A stretch of 64,000 nt of DNA from Butyricicoccus faecihominis (GCF_024462775.1 NZ_JANGCE010000013.1:22650-86649); one strand, 5' to 3'; positions 1-8,932 are shown, numbered from the stretch's first letter. Translations and numbers: made by a program. The notes: generated by a model from the sequence alone, not told the origin.

Positions 1-596
1 AGCCGGCCGCGGGCCAAAAGCTGGCCGAGGGCGAAACGCTGACGGTCTTCATCAGTCTGGGCAAGGAAGTCAAGCAGGTCGACGTGCCGAGTCTGTATGG
101 GCAGAGCCAGAGCAAGGCGGAAAAGACGCTCAACGCGGTAAACCTTGCCCTAGGCGGCATTACCCAAATCGATAGCGACCAGCCGCAGGGCACTGTGGTC
201 AGCCAATCGCCGAAGGCCGGCGAAAAGCTGGAGGAGGGAAAGTCGGTCGATATTCAGATCTCCTCGGGCAAAACGGTGAAGCCGCCGGAGACTAACGAGC
301 CTGAACCGCCGGATGAACCCGAGCCGGACGGCGGCGAGACCGGCGGCGACGAGCCTGAGCCGGAACCCACGGAGCCGACTGTCGGCACCGCCCGCATCCC
401 GGTCGTTATGCCGCCCGATACCGAAAGCGCGCAGGTGACCATCACGCTGGACGGTCAGACGCTGTATGACCAAACGGTCTCCTCGGCAAGCGGCTCGGTC
501 GCGGTAACGGTCACCGGCCCGGCCGGCACGCACGAGGTACAGGTAAGCGTAGGCGGGGGAGCGCCCCAGCCCTACACAGCCACGTTCAATTCGTAA
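1..596 (+). CDS. prkC: PASTA-domain Ser/Thr protein kinase, C-terminal fragment
   Basis: This is the 3' end of a gene cut by the window edge; the frame is open from base 3. The visible part starts inside one PASTA repeat, then has a full PASTA repeat (VPSLYGQSQSKAEKTL to about residue 85 of the fragment), an acidic Pro/Glu linker (PPETNEPEPPDEPEP) and a C-terminal Ig-like beta domain. PASTA repeats bind peptidoglycan fragments outside the cell and belong to PrkC/Stk membrane kinases in Firmicutes. The kinase and membrane segments lie outside the window. rsgA and thiN follow directly, as in the usual Firmicutes prkC block. The kinase assignment is inferred from PASTA content and this context; a PASTA penicillin-binding protein is less likely. 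Confidence 0.85.
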   Translation, partial: PAAGQKLAEGETLTVFISLGKEVKQVDVPSLYGQSQSKAEKTLNAVNLALGGITQIDSDQPQGTVVSQSPKAGEKLEEGKSVDIQISSGKTVKPPETNEPEPPDEPEPDGGETGGDEPEPEPTEPTVGTARIPVVMPPDTESAQVTITLDGQTLYDQTVSSASGSVAVTVTGPAGTHEVQVSVGGGAPQPYTATFNS

Positions 597-618
597 AACG
601 GGAACAGGGGAAACTTCA

Positions 619-1515
619 TTGACAACAGGAATCATCCTGAAAGGGATCGGCGGATTCTACTATGTGGGCACCGCCGATGGAATTATTGAATGCAAGGCGC
701 GCGGTCGGTTCCGCAAAACCGTGGGCAAGCCGATCATCGGCGACCGCGTCACGCTGGAGCTTCAACCGGACGGCACGGGCTACCTGCAGGAGATCGGCGA
801 GCGGCGGAACTCGCTCGTGCGGCCGGCGGTCGCGAACCTCGACCTATTGGTCGCGGTCGCTTCCGCCGCGCCGCCGCAGACCGATCCCTTCTTGATCGAC
901 AAGGTCACGGCGATCGCGGTGCACAAGGGGATCGATCCGCTTGTGGTCATCAATAAGACCGACCTTGATCCGGGGGACGAGCTGTACGGCATCTATAAAA
1001 AAAGCGGACTGGAAACGTTGCGCGTCAGCGCGGAGACCGGTGAGGGCATCGAGCTGCTGCGCGCGCGCATTGCGGGCAAGGTGGCGGCGTTCGCGGGCAA
1101 TTCGGGCGTGGGCAAGTCGAGCGTGCTCAACTGTCTGGACCCCGGCTTTTTCGCCGAGGTGGGCGAGATATCCGACCGCATCGGCCGGGGGCGGCACACG
1201 ACGCGCCACGTCGAGCTGCGGCCCATGCCGGGCGGCGGCTATATCGCGGATACGCCGGGTTTTTCCTCGTTTGAAACCGAGCAGATGGATCTGGTCATGG
1301 CGGATCAGCTGCAATATGCCTTCCCGGAATTTGAGCCTTATTTGGGCGGGTGTCAATTCACAGGCTGCGCGCATGTCAAGGAAAAGGGCTGCGCGGTGCG
1401 GCAGGCCGTCGCCGACGGACACATCGCCGAAAGCCGTCACGCAAGCTATGTGCGGCTTTATGAAAGCGTAAAGGATTTGAAGGAATGGGAGATTTCAAAG
1501 GGCGGTGCGCGCTGA
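619..1515 (+). CDS. rsgA: Small ribosomal subunit biogenesis GTPase RsgA
   Basis: RsgA is a circularly permuted GTPase that binds the 30S subunit late in assembly. The 298-residue product has an N-terminal OB-fold region, then G4 (NKTD) ahead of G1 (GNSGVGKSS) and G3 (DTPG), the order diagnostic of permutation. A C-terminal Cys/His zinc cluster follows (GCQFTGCAH then C). The start is TTG, seven bases after AGGGGA. It lies 22 bp after the PASTA kinase gene and overlaps thiN by 31 bp. The rpe gene that often sits between rsgA and thiN in Firmicutes is absent. Confidence 0.95.
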   Translation: MTTGIILKGIGGFYYVGTADGIIECKARGRFRKTVGKPIIGDRVTLELQPDGTGYLQEIGERRNSLVRPAVANLDLLVAVASAAPPQTDPFLIDKVTAIAVHKGIDPLVVINKTDLDPGDELYGIYKKSGLETLRVSAETGEGIELLRARIAGKVAAFAGNSGVGKSSVLNCLDPGFFAEVGEISDRIGRGRHTTRHVELRPMPGGGYIADTPGFSSFETEQMDLVMADQLQYAFPEFEPYLGGCQFTGCAHVKEKGCAVRQAVADGHIAESRHASYVRLYESVKDLKEWEISKGGAR

Positions 1516-2129
1516 TCCTTGCGGCCGCGCCCGAAACGGAGTACGGTTATGTTAAGGGCTTGCTGCGCGCGCACCCGGACGCGTTGATCGCCTGTGCGGA
1601 CGGCGGCCTGCGCCATGCGCGCAGGCTGGGGCTCACGCCGGATTTTATGGTATCGGACTGCGACTCCATGCCGGAGACCGAGGGGGCGGAGGTGCTCCGC
1701 CTGCCGCCGGAGAAGGACGATACCGATACCCAGACCTGCCTGCGCGAGGTGTTTCGCCGCGGCTGCCGCGAGGCGTATCTCGTTTGCGCCACCGGCGGAC
1801 GGCTCGATCATATGCTCGCCAACCTTTCGCTTTTGGAGGAAGCGCGCGCCCTTGGCGGCAGGCTGACCGTGCAGGACAAGCAAAACCGTGTGGTTTTGCA
1901 TGAAGGCGGGCGGCAGATATTCAAAATTGAGCCGGAGGATCGCTATTTCTCCATCGTGCCGCTGGATGAAACGCTTAGGGGCGTGACGATAGAAAACGCC
2001 AAGTATCCGCTTTGCGATGCGCTGGTGCGCCGCGCGGGCATGATCACTATCTCTAACGAGGCTTTGGGGCCGGAAATCGCCATTACCATCGCGCGGGGTC
2101 GCGCGCTGATCGTTTTTACGCATGATTAA
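1485..2129 (+). CDS. thiN: Thiamine pyrophosphokinase
   Basis: Converts thiamine and ATP to thiamine diphosphate and AMP. The 214-residue protein carries the family signature CADGGLRHARRLGLTPD followed by SDCDS (residues about 35-65) and a C-terminal beta domain with the SNEALG stretch typical of thiamine pyrophosphokinases. The ATG lies inside the end of rsgA, so translation is probably coupled. It ends the operon: a GC-rich hairpin with a T-run follows at 2161. Confidence 0.93.
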   Translation: MGDFKGRCALILAAAPETEYGYVKGLLRAHPDALIACADGGLRHARRLGLTPDFMVSDCDSMPETEGAEVLRLPPEKDDTDTQTCLREVFRRGCREAYLVCATGGRLDHMLANLSLLEEARALGGRLTVQDKQNRVVLHEGGRQIFKIEPEDRYFSIVPLDETLRGVTIENAKYPLCDALVRRAGMITISNEALGPEIAITIARGRALIVFTHD

Positions 2130-2160
2130 GCCCCAGTTTTTGTGAAAGTTCGACACCTTG

Positions 2161-2184
2161 GCCGCCGCCCTTGGCGGCTTTTTT
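2161..2184 (+). terminator. Rho-independent terminator after thiN
   Basis: GCCGCC, a six-base loop, GGCGGC, then TTTTTT, 30 bp after the thiN stop. Confidence 0.85.
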
Positions 2185-2220
2185 CTACTAAGGTGTTTTT
2201 GCAATTTTTTAATCGCAGAC

Positions 2221-2249
2221 TTGCAAACTGCCTGCCGAGGGCATATAAT
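2221..2249 (+). promoter_or_regulatory. SigA-type promoter of the aminotransferase gene
   Basis: TTGCAA (2221-2226), 17 bp, TATAAT (2244-2249). Confidence 0.8.
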
Positions 2250-2280
2250 AAACCGTAGAGAGATGTGAGGAGTGAATGGA

Positions 2281-3480
2281 GTGGAATTAAAACCGATTTC
2301 CAAGATCGCGGCAGGGGTGCACCCGTCTACCACGCTGACGATCGACGCGCTGTTCAAACAAATGAAAGCAGAGGGCAAGGATGTGGTCGGCTTCGGCGCG
2401 GGCGAGCCTGATTTCCCTACGCCCGAGCATATCAAGCAGGCCGGTATTGATGCGATTGAAAACAACCTGACGCGCTACACGCCCGCGGCGGGGCTGATGG
2501 ATCTGCGTAAAGCGGCCAGCGACCGGCTCGACCAAGATTTCGGCCTTGATTACGCGCCCGACCAGATCGTGGTCGCCTCCGGCGCCAAGCACTCGATCTT
2601 TATCGCCTTGCAAACCCTGTGCGACGCGGGCGACGAGGTCGTGATCGCCGCGCCCTACTGGGTCTCGTACAGCGAAATGGTGCAGCAGGCCGGGGCCGTC
2701 CCCGTCGTCGTCACCGCGAGCGAGGAGCAGGATTTTAAGATCACCGCCGCCCAACTGGACGCCGCCGTGACCGATAAGACCAAATGCTTTATGCTCAATT
2801 CGCCCTGCAACCCGACCGGCATGGTCTACACGAAGGATGAACTGGCCGCCATCGCCGAGGTCTGCACCCGCCGCAATCTTTATGTGATCGCGGATGAGAT
2901 CTACTGCAACCTTGTTTACGACAACCGCGAATTCACTTCCTTTGCCTCGCTGTCCGAGGATATCCGCGAGCGCACCATACTGGTGAACGGCGTGTCCAAA
3001 TCTTACGCCATGACCGGCTGGCGCATCGGTTACTCCGCGTCGAGCCGCTATTTGGCCCGTATGATGGCAAACTACCTCAGCCACTCCACCTCGGCCCCGT
3101 GTACGATCTCGCAGCACGCGGCGATCACGGCGCTGATCGGCCCGCAGGAGGATATGATCGCCATGCGCGGCGCTTTTGAAAAACGCCGCGATCATCTGGT
3201 CGAGCGTATGAATAAGGTGCCGGGCGTATCCTGCATCAAACCGGAGGGCGCCTTCTACGTCATGATGAACATGAAGCAATTCTTGGGCAAAACGATGTAT
3301 GGCAAGCGCGTCGAAAGCGCGGAGGATTTCGCGCAGCTCTTCCTTGAAAAGGGACTCGTGGCTACCGTGCCCTGCACCGCGTTTGCCGCGCCGGGCTTTG
3401 TGCGCTGGAGTTATGCAACTTCCATGCAGGAGATCGACAAAGGTCTCGATCGTTTGGAAGAGTTTATAAAAAACGCCTGA
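2281..3480 (+). CDS. Pyridoxal-phosphate aminotransferase, class I (aspartate type)
   Basis: A fold-type I aminotransferase of the AspAT 1-beta subgroup, expected to move amino groups between aspartate or similar amino acids and 2-oxoacids. About 399 residues. Visible motifs are GAGEPDFPTPEHI near the N terminus, the substrate-side NSPCNPTG, DEIYCNLVY for cofactor binding, and VNGVSKSYAMTGWRIGY with the Schiff-base lysine. An in-frame GTG at 2272 overlaps the TGAGGAG ribosome site, so GTG 2281 is preferred. Monocistronic, with its own promoter. The exact amino donor cannot be read from sequence. Confidence 0.9.
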   Translation: MELKPISKIAAGVHPSTTLTIDALFKQMKAEGKDVVGFGAGEPDFPTPEHIKQAGIDAIENNLTRYTPAAGLMDLRKAASDRLDQDFGLDYAPDQIVVASGAKHSIFIALQTLCDAGDEVVIAAPYWVSYSEMVQQAGAVPVVVTASEEQDFKITAAQLDAAVTDKTKCFMLNSPCNPTGMVYTKDELAAIAEVCTRRNLYVIADEIYCNLVYDNREFTSFASLSEDIRERTILVNGVSKSYAMTGWRIGYSASSRYLARMMANYLSHSTSAPCTISQHAAITALIGPQEDMIAMRGAFEKRRDHLVERMNKVPGVSCIKPEGAFYVMMNMKQFLGKTMYGKRVESAEDFAQLFLEKGLVATVPCTAFAAPGFVRWSYATSMQEIDKGLDRLEEFIKNA

Positions 3481-3505
3481 AACCGGCGAAAACGCGAAGT
3501 TTTCC

Positions 3506-3534
3506 TTGATAACAGCGTTTTAAAATGATAAAAT
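3506..3534 (+). promoter_or_regulatory. Promoter of purB
   Basis: TTGATA (3506-3511), 17 bp, TAAAAT (3529-3534). Its -10 box overlaps the first bases of the hairpin at 3532. Confidence 0.65.
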
Positions 3535-3563
3535 AAGAGCGGACTGCGAAGTCCGCTCTTATT
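3532..3563 (+). terminator. Perfect 14-bp hairpin between aminotransferase and purB
   Basis: AATAAGAGCGGACT, loop GCGA, then the exact reverse complement. The A-rich 5' arm and ATT-ending 3' arm suit a terminator for the upstream gene, yet the hairpin overlaps the purB promoter. Confidence 0.6.
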
Positions 3564-3617
3564 GCGTTAAAAAAGAAAAAAGCGATATAAAAAATGGCAA
3601 ACGAAAGGAAAGAGAGC

Positions 3618-5048
3618 ATGAGCAACGTGTATGAAAGCCCGTTTTCCGCGCGGTACGCCTCGGATGAGATGCTGTATATTTTCTCCTCCGATATGAAGTT
3701 TTCGACTTGGCGGCGGCTGTGGATCTCGCTGGCAAAAGCGGAAATGGCACTCGGCCTGCCCATCACCGAGGAACAGGTGCGGGAGATGGAGGCCCACGTA
3801 AACGATATTGATTTCGACATGGCCCGCGCCCGTGAAAAAGAGGTGCGGCACGATGTGATGGCCCATGTATATACCTTTGGCAAAGCCGCGCCGAAGGCCG
3901 CCGGTATCATCCATCTGGGCGCGACGAGCGCCTATGTGGGCGATAACACCGATATCATCCAGATCCGCGAGGGTCTGCTGCTCGTGCGGAAAAAGCTGGC
4001 CGCCGTACTGGACAAGCTTTCCGTATTCGCGGACGCGCATAAGGCGCAGCCGACGCTGGGCTTCACCCACTTCCAGCCCGCGCAGCTGACGACTGTCGGC
4101 AAGCGCGCGACGCTGTGGATGAACGAACTGCTGATGGACCTTGAAGAGGTCGAATACCGCCTGAGTACCCTTAAAATGCTCGGCTCCAAGGGCACGACCG
4201 GCACGCAGGCTTCCTTTATGGAGCTGTTCGACGGTGATGAGAGCAAGGTGAAGGAACTGGAAAAGCGCATTGCGGACGATTTCGGCTTTTCGGGCGTGCA
4301 GCCTGTTTCGGGCCAGACCTATTCCCGCAAGGTGGACGCGCAGGCGCTTGCGACGATGTCGGGCATCGCCCAGTCGGCGGGCAAGTTTGCCACCGACCTG
4401 CGCCTTTTGCAGCACCTGAAGGAGATCGAGGAGCCGTTCGAGGCGCACCAGATCGGTTCCTCCGCCATGCCATACAAGCGCAACCCCATGAGAAGCGAAC
4501 GAATCTGCGCGTTGGCGCGCTATGTGATCTGCGACAGCCTGAACCCCGCCTTTACCGCGTACGGCCAGTGGTTCGAGCGCACGCTGGACGATTCGGCGAA
4601 CAAGCGCGTATCCGTTCCCGAAGCGTTCCTCGCGGTCGACGCGATCCTGAACATCATGCTGAACGTCGTTTCCGGCCTTGTCGTTTACCCCAAGGTTATT
4701 CACCAACGCGTGATGAACGAGCTGCCCTTTATGGCCACCGAAAACATCATGATGAGCGCGGTCAAGCGCGGCGGCGACCGGCAGGAGCTGCACGAGCGTA
4801 TCCGCGAGCATTCGATGGCCGCCGGCAAGCGCATCAAGGAGGAAGGTCTCGACAACGATCTGATTGACCGGATCGCGGCCGATCCCATGTTCGGCATGAC
4901 CCGCGAGGAAATTGAAGCCGAGCTCGATCCCGCGAATTATATCGGCCGCTGCCCCTCGCAGGTGGACGAGTTCCTTGCTGAGTGCGTCCGCCCCGCGATC
5001 TCGCCCTATCTGGACGGCGAAGAAATCCGCGCGGAGATCAACTTATAA
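3618..5048 (+). CDS. purB: Adenylosuccinate lyase
   Basis: Catalyses two steps of purine synthesis: release of fumarate from SAICAR and from adenylosuccinate. About 476 residues, the longer ADSL form. The fumarase/aspartase-superfamily signature SSAMPYKRNPMRSER, which contains the catalytic serine loop, is intact, as is the region around HLGATSAYVGDN. The chosen ATG at 3618 has GGAAAGAGAG eight bases upstream; an in-frame ATG at 3594 lacks a ribosome site. No other purine genes lie nearby. Confidence 0.95.
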   Translation: MSNVYESPFSARYASDEMLYIFSSDMKFSTWRRLWISLAKAEMALGLPITEEQVREMEAHVNDIDFDMARAREKEVRHDVMAHVYTFGKAAPKAAGIIHLGATSAYVGDNTDIIQIREGLLLVRKKLAAVLDKLSVFADAHKAQPTLGFTHFQPAQLTTVGKRATLWMNELLMDLEEVEYRLSTLKMLGSKGTTGTQASFMELFDGDESKVKELEKRIADDFGFSGVQPVSGQTYSRKVDAQALATMSGIAQSAGKFATDLRLLQHLKEIEEPFEAHQIGSSAMPYKRNPMRSERICALARYVICDSLNPAFTAYGQWFERTLDDSANKRVSVPEAFLAVDAILNIMLNVVSGLVVYPKVIHQRVMNELPFMATENIMMSAVKRGGDRQELHERIREHSMAAGKRIKEEGLDNDLIDRIAADPMFGMTREEIEAELDPANYIGRCPSQVDEFLAECVRPAISPYLDGEEIRAEINL

Positions 5049-5049
5049 T

Positions 5050-5105
5050 TTCCACGCGCCGCAGCGCGTATGGAATCGAAAATCAAAACAGAGCGTTTTG
5101 ATCAA
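5050..5105 (+). repeat. Partial copy of the multi-hairpin intergenic element
   Basis: Contains the CGCGCCGCAGCGCG hairpin (5055-5068), identical to 45831-45844 and the reverse complement of 17818-17831. A second hairpin follows in the same place as in the full copies (ATCAAAAC at 5082, GTTTTGAT at 5095) but with a different stem sequence. The conserved core seen in the full copies is missing. Directly follows the purB stop. Confidence 0.6.
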
Positions 5106-5116
5106 ATCAATCGTGT

Positions 5117-5145
5117 TTGACTTTTTGCGGCAAAAAAGTTATACT
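5117..5145 (+). promoter_or_regulatory. Promoter of secD-secF
   Basis: TTGACT (5117-5122), 17 bp, TATACT (5140-5145). Confidence 0.75.
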
Positions 5146-5187
5146 GTACTTTATGCTGTGTAAAGAAACGAAGGAGGCTGTAAAACA

Positions 5188-6465
5188 TTGAAGAAGAGTG
5201 TGATTTCCTTTATCGCAGTCATGCTCGTGATCGCGATTCTCGCGGTCTTTGCGGTATCGGGATTAACGATTGCCGGTCATGTGATCATTCCAAAGGTGAC
5301 CGACACGGAAAACGGGATCCGGCTGGGTCTCGATCTGGTGGGCGGCTCGTCCATCACCTATGAGGCGATCTTGCCGGAGGGCTACTCGGGCGATTTGGCA
5401 AATGATATGAAGATCGCGCAGACGATGATCCGGGAACGTCTGACGCGTAAGGGCTTTACCGAAGCGACCGTCGCGCTGAAGGGCGACAACCGCATCACGG
5501 TGGAGATCCCGCAGATCACCAACCCGGAAGAAGCGGTGCAGACGCTCGGCACGACCGCGCAGCTGACCTTTGTCGATATGGACGGCAAGGAATGGCTGAC
5601 CGGTCAGGATATCAAAAAGGCGACCGCCGCGTACGGCACGCCGAACAACGAACCGATCGCGATCAACTACGTTCAGGTGGAGTTCACCACGGACGGCGCG
5701 AAGAAGTTTGCCGAGGCGACCGAAACGATCGCCGGTATGGCGGCGGAGGGTAAGAACTACCTCGGCATTGTCATGGACGGCGAAGCGATTTCCACCCCCG
5801 GCGTCAACCAGAAGATCGACAGCGATTCCTGCGTCATCTCCGGTTCCTTTACGGCGGAAAGCGCCAAGGAACTGGCCGACCTGATCAACGTCGGTCAGAT
5901 GCCGTTCAGCTTAAAGCAGGTCGAGCTTCGCTCGGTCGGCCCGCAGCTCGGCGCGGACGCAATGCAGACCAGCCTGCTCGCCGGTGCGATCGGCGTGGCG
6001 CTGGTGTGCCTGTTCATGCTGATTATGTACCGTATTCCCGGCCTTGTCGCGTGCCTTGCGCTGGGCTTCTATATTGTGATCGAGGCCGTTATCTTCGGCC
6101 TGATCCGCGTCAACCTGTCCCTGCCGGGCATCGCGGGCATTATTCTGTCGATCGGCATGGCGGTGGACGCCAACGTCGTCATTTTCGAGCGCATCAAGGA
6201 AGAACTGCGCGCGGGCAAGACGGTCAAGAGCGCAATCGATTCCGGCTTTAAGCGCGCCTTTACGGCAATTTTGGACTCTAACGTCACCACGCTGATCGCG
6301 GCGGCGGTGCTGTTCTGGCTGGGCACGGGCACGATCGTCGGCTTTGCGACGACGCTTGGCCTCGGTGTTATCGTTTCGATGTTCACCGCGCTGACCATCA
6401 CGCACTTCCTGCTCAACCGCATGGTCGATTTCCACATCCGTAACCCCAAGGCTTACGGCGCATAA
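5188..6465 (+). CDS. secD: Protein translocase subunit SecD
   Basis: Membrane subunit that uses the proton-motive force to pull secreted proteins through SecYEG. The 425-residue product has an N-terminal membrane helix (residues 8-30), the RLGLDLVGG motif, a large extracytoplasmic P1 region with an IQIP-like ITVEIPQI stretch, and five C-terminal helices including AVDANVVIFERIKEEL. The start is TTG, ten bases after AAGGAGG. It is shorter than proteobacterial SecD, as usual in Firmicutes. secF follows after 19 bp. Confidence 0.95.
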   Translation: MKKSVISFIAVMLVIAILAVFAVSGLTIAGHVIIPKVTDTENGIRLGLDLVGGSSITYEAILPEGYSGDLANDMKIAQTMIRERLTRKGFTEATVALKGDNRITVEIPQITNPEEAVQTLGTTAQLTFVDMDGKEWLTGQDIKKATAAYGTPNNEPIAINYVQVEFTTDGAKKFAEATETIAGMAAEGKNYLGIVMDGEAISTPGVNQKIDSDSCVISGSFTAESAKELADLINVGQMPFSLKQVELRSVGPQLGADAMQTSLLAGAIGVALVCLFMLIMYRIPGLVACLALGFYIVIEAVIFGLIRVNLSLPGIAGIILSIGMAVDANVVIFERIKEELRAGKTVKSAIDSGFKRAFTAILDSNVTTLIAAAVLFWLGTGTIVGFATTLGLGVIVSMFTALTITHFLLNRMVDFHIRNPKAYGA

Positions 6466-6484
6466 GAAAGGAGGAGATCAATTT

Positions 6485-7396
6485 ATGAAAGCAAAGTTCC
6501 CGATTTTAAAGAATTTCAAAATTTTCGGCATTATCTCCATCCTGCTGTGCGCGACCGGTCTGGTCGGCCTGCTGGCGCTGCCGTTCGGACAGAATCTGTT
6601 CAATTTGGACATCGATTTTGCCGGCGGCACCGAAATGGAGTTCAATATGCATCAAACGGTGACGCAGGATATCCAGAACGAGGTGACCGCCCTGTTCAAG
6701 GAAGCCACCGGCACGGATGCTTCCTCCGTCACCTCGGCGGGCGATAAGGACGAGCTGGTCTCCATCCGTTCCTCCTCCATCGATTCGGAGAAGCGCGCCG
6801 CCGTGATCAAGGCGATGCTCGAAAAGTACAGCCTCGATGAAAAGACCGATATCAACAAGAACGACGACGTCAGCCCTTCGGTCGGCAGCGATTTGCAAAA
6901 GGCCGCGTTCCTGTGCGCGATCGTCGCCATCGTTCTGATGATGATCTATATCACCATCCGGTTCGAACTGACCTCCGGTCTCGCGGCGGTCTGCTGTCTG
7001 GTGCACGATCTGCTGATCATGCTCACCTGTTATGTGGTGTTCCAGCTGCCGCTGAACGTAAACTTCATCGCGGCGGCGCTCACCATCCTCGGTTACTCTA
7101 TCAACGCGTCGATCATCGTGTTCGACCGTATCCGTGAAAATCTGCGCACCGCGCGTAAGGAGCCGTTCGAGTCCGTGGCCGAGCGTTCGGTCTGGCAGAC
7201 AATGGGCCGTACGATCAACACCACGCTGACCACGCTGTTCACCGTCGGTATGATCTTTATCCTCGGCGTGCCGAGCCTCAAGCAGTTCACGCTGCCGCTG
7301 ATCATCGGCATTATCGCGGGCGGTTATTCTTCCATCTTCATGTCCGCATCTCTGTGGAACTTCTTCCGCAAGCATATGCGCAAGAAGAAGGCGTAA
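6485..7396 (+). CDS. secF: Protein translocase subunit SecF
   Basis: Partner of SecD in the export machinery. The 303-residue protein has an N-terminal helix, the FDIDFAGGTEM-type motif (LDIDFAGGTEMEF), a short P1 domain and five C-terminal helices with NASIIVFDRIRENLR, the SecF counterpart of the SecD motif. Ribosome site AAAGGAGGAG. It is the last gene before a strong palindromic hairpin. Confidence 0.95.
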   Translation: MKAKFPILKNFKIFGIISILLCATGLVGLLALPFGQNLFNLDIDFAGGTEMEFNMHQTVTQDIQNEVTALFKEATGTDASSVTSAGDKDELVSIRSSSIDSEKRAAVIKAMLEKYSLDEKTDINKNDDVSPSVGSDLQKAAFLCAIVAIVLMMIYITIRFELTSGLAAVCCLVHDLLIMLTCYVVFQLPLNVNFIAAALTILGYSINASIIVFDRIRENLRTARKEPFESVAERSVWQTMGRTINTTLTTLFTVGMIFILGVPSLKQFTLPLIIGIIAGGYSSIFMSASLWNFFRKHMRKKKA

Positions 7397-7410
7397 AAAG
7401 CATATACTGC

Positions 7411-7438
7411 AAAGGAGGATGCCGCGGCATCCTCCTTT
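7411..7438 (+). terminator. Palindromic terminator after secF
   Basis: AAAGGAGGATGCCG followed by its exact reverse complement, ending in CCTCCTTT. The embedded GGAGGATG looks like a ribosome site and start but is part of the hairpin. Confidence 0.7.
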
Positions 7439-7466
7439 GTCCATTACCGGAAGGGAGCTGAATTCA

Positions 7467-8261
7467 ATGGTTCGCATCGGCATTTCGACCGCATGCTTTT
7501 ATCCTGAACCGATCGAGGAGGCGCTGCCCGTGATAGCCGGGCTCGGCGTGCACGCGATCGAGGTGTTCGTCAACACAGAAAGCGAATTTTCGCCTGCGTT
7601 CGCACAGAGCTTTGGCGCGCAGGCGCGCTCGCTGGGGCTGGATATCGTATCCGTACACCCGTTCACCTCGCTGATGGAGGGGATATTGCTGTTTTCCGAT
7701 TACAGCCGCCGCACGGACGACGGCATGCGGCAGTATGAACGGTATTTTACCTTTGCCGAGAGCTTGGGCGCGCGCTTTCTCACCTTTCATGGAGAACGCG
7801 ACATGGGCGGTCCGGACGATCCCGCGCGGTTTGCGCATAAGGCGGAGATATACCGCCGCCTATGCGCGCTCGGCGCGTCGCACGGTGTGACGCTTGCGCA
7901 GGAGAATGTGGCGTGGTGCAAATCAAAGAACCCTGCCTTTCTGCGCAATCTGTATGAAGCCGTGCCCGAATTGCACTTCACGCTCGATATCAAGCAGGCC
8001 CGGCGCGCGGGGCGCGACCCGCGCGAATTTATCGAAGCGGTGGGCGAGCGGATCGTCAATATCCATATCAACGACTTTGATGCAAACGAAAGCTGCCTGC
8101 TGCCTGGCGCGGGCAATATGGATTACGGCGACTTTTTCAGCCGTATGCGCGCGGTCCATTACGATGGGCACGCGCTGATCGAGGTATACCGCTCGAATTT
8201 CCACGATCCGGCCGAGTTCACAAGATCCCTTCGCGTGCTTTCCCGTTACGGCACCGTGTAG
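7467..8261 (+). CDS. Sugar phosphate isomerase/epimerase-like TIM-barrel protein
   Basis: AP-endonuclease-2/xylose-isomerase-like superfamily (264 residues). Visible features are an N-terminal beta strand MVRIGISTACFY, the HGERD strand end, the ENVAWCKS segment and the metal-site-like LDIKQARRAG, followed by IHINDFD and ALIEVYR, which match superfamily metal-ligand strands. The substrate cannot be named. ATG 7467 with AAGGGAG upstream is chosen; an earlier ATG at 7419 falls inside the secF hairpin. It lacks an obvious promoter of its own, so readthrough from secF may express it. Confidence 0.75.
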   Translation: MVRIGISTACFYPEPIEEALPVIAGLGVHAIEVFVNTESEFSPAFAQSFGAQARSLGLDIVSVHPFTSLMEGILLFSDYSRRTDDGMRQYERYFTFAESLGARFLTFHGERDMGGPDDPARFAHKAEIYRRLCALGASHGVTLAQENVAWCKSKNPAFLRNLYEAVPELHFTLDIKQARRAGRDPREFIEAVGERIVNIHINDFDANESCLLPGAGNMDYGDFFSRMRAVHYDGHALIEVYRSNFHDPAEFTRSLRVLSRYGTV

Positions 8262-8271
8262 CAAAGCTGTT

Positions 8272-8300
8272 TGACAGATGCACACGAGACGTGGTATAAT
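8272..8300 (+). promoter_or_regulatory. Consensus promoter P1 upstream of nrdR
   Basis: TTGACA (8272-8277), 17 bp, TATAAT (8295-8300), with an extended -10 TGG just before. Confidence 0.8.
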
Positions 8301-8323
8301 AGCTATAAAGTAGCTATTATACC
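8293..8323 (+). promoter_or_regulatory. Inverted repeat over the P1 -10 box
   Basis: GGTATAATAGCTA, five-base spacer, then its exact reverse complement. The left arm contains the -10 box, so a bound protein would block P1. The word GGTATAAT also occurs at 8336-8343 (minus) and 8394-8401 (plus). Confidence 0.55.
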
Positions 8324-8391
8324 CGGATTAAATTAATTATACCATCAGCGGCGCCTATCGGAACCCTGACACCTTTCGGTTGTTTGCCGCT

Positions 8392-8401
8392 GTGGTATAA
8401 T
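8392..8401 (+). promoter_or_regulatory. Possible second promoter (extended -10) of nrdR
   Basis: GTGGTATAAT repeats the extended -10 of P1. No convincing -35 lies 17 bp upstream. Confidence 0.4.
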
Positions 8402-8476
8402 ATAGCATAAAACAAAAGGGTTCTTTCGAAAGCGTGGTTTCGATCGAATCGCTGTTATAGAGAGGGGAATACCTCG

Positions 8477-8932
8477 ATGAAGTGTCCATTTTGCGGGTTT
8501 GGGGACAGTAAAGTGGTCGATTCCAGACCGACCGACGAGGGGACGAGCATCCGCCGCCGCCGTGAATGTCTGCAATGCTTAAAGCGATTCACCACCTATG
8601 AGACCGTTGAGCGGATGCCGCTTATGCTCATCAAGCGGGATGGCACGCGTCAGGCTTATGACCGGCAGAAATTGCTGAATGGTCTGATCAAGGCGTGCGA
8701 AAAGCGTCCGGTGTCGCTGATGCAGCTCGAACAGATCGTAGACAATGTGGAGCAAAAGGTGTTCAGCTCGCTGGAAAACGAAATTTCCAGCATGGTCATC
8801 GGCGAGCTTGTGATGGATCAGCTGCGGCTGGTGGACGAGATCGCGTACGTGCGCTTTGCCTCGGTCTATCGTCAGTTTAAGGATATCAGCTCCTTTATGG
8901 ACGAGCTGAATACCCTGATACGCGAAAAATAA
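8477..8932 (+). CDS. nrdR: Transcriptional repressor NrdR
   Basis: ATP/dATP-sensing repressor of ribonucleotide reductase genes. The 151-residue protein has the N-terminal zinc ribbon (CPFCG at residues 3-7, then CLQC) and [17 protein letters not shown], followed by the ATP-cone domain ([22 protein letters not shown]). Full family length. No nrd genes are near. The usual NrdR-box sequence was not recognised upstream, although a different inverted repeat covers the promoter. Confidence 0.96.
   Translation: MKCPFCGFGDSKVVDSRPTDEGTSIRRRRECLQCLKRFTTYETVERMPLMLIKRDGTRQAYDRQKLLNGLIKACEKRPVSLMQLEQIVDNVEQKVFSSLENEISSMVIGELVMDQLRLVDEIAYVRFASVYRQFKDISSFMDELNTLIREK

Noticed and set aside
3567..4811. 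414-codon minus-strand frame opposite purB
   Set aside because: Antisense shadow of purB with low-complexity composition.
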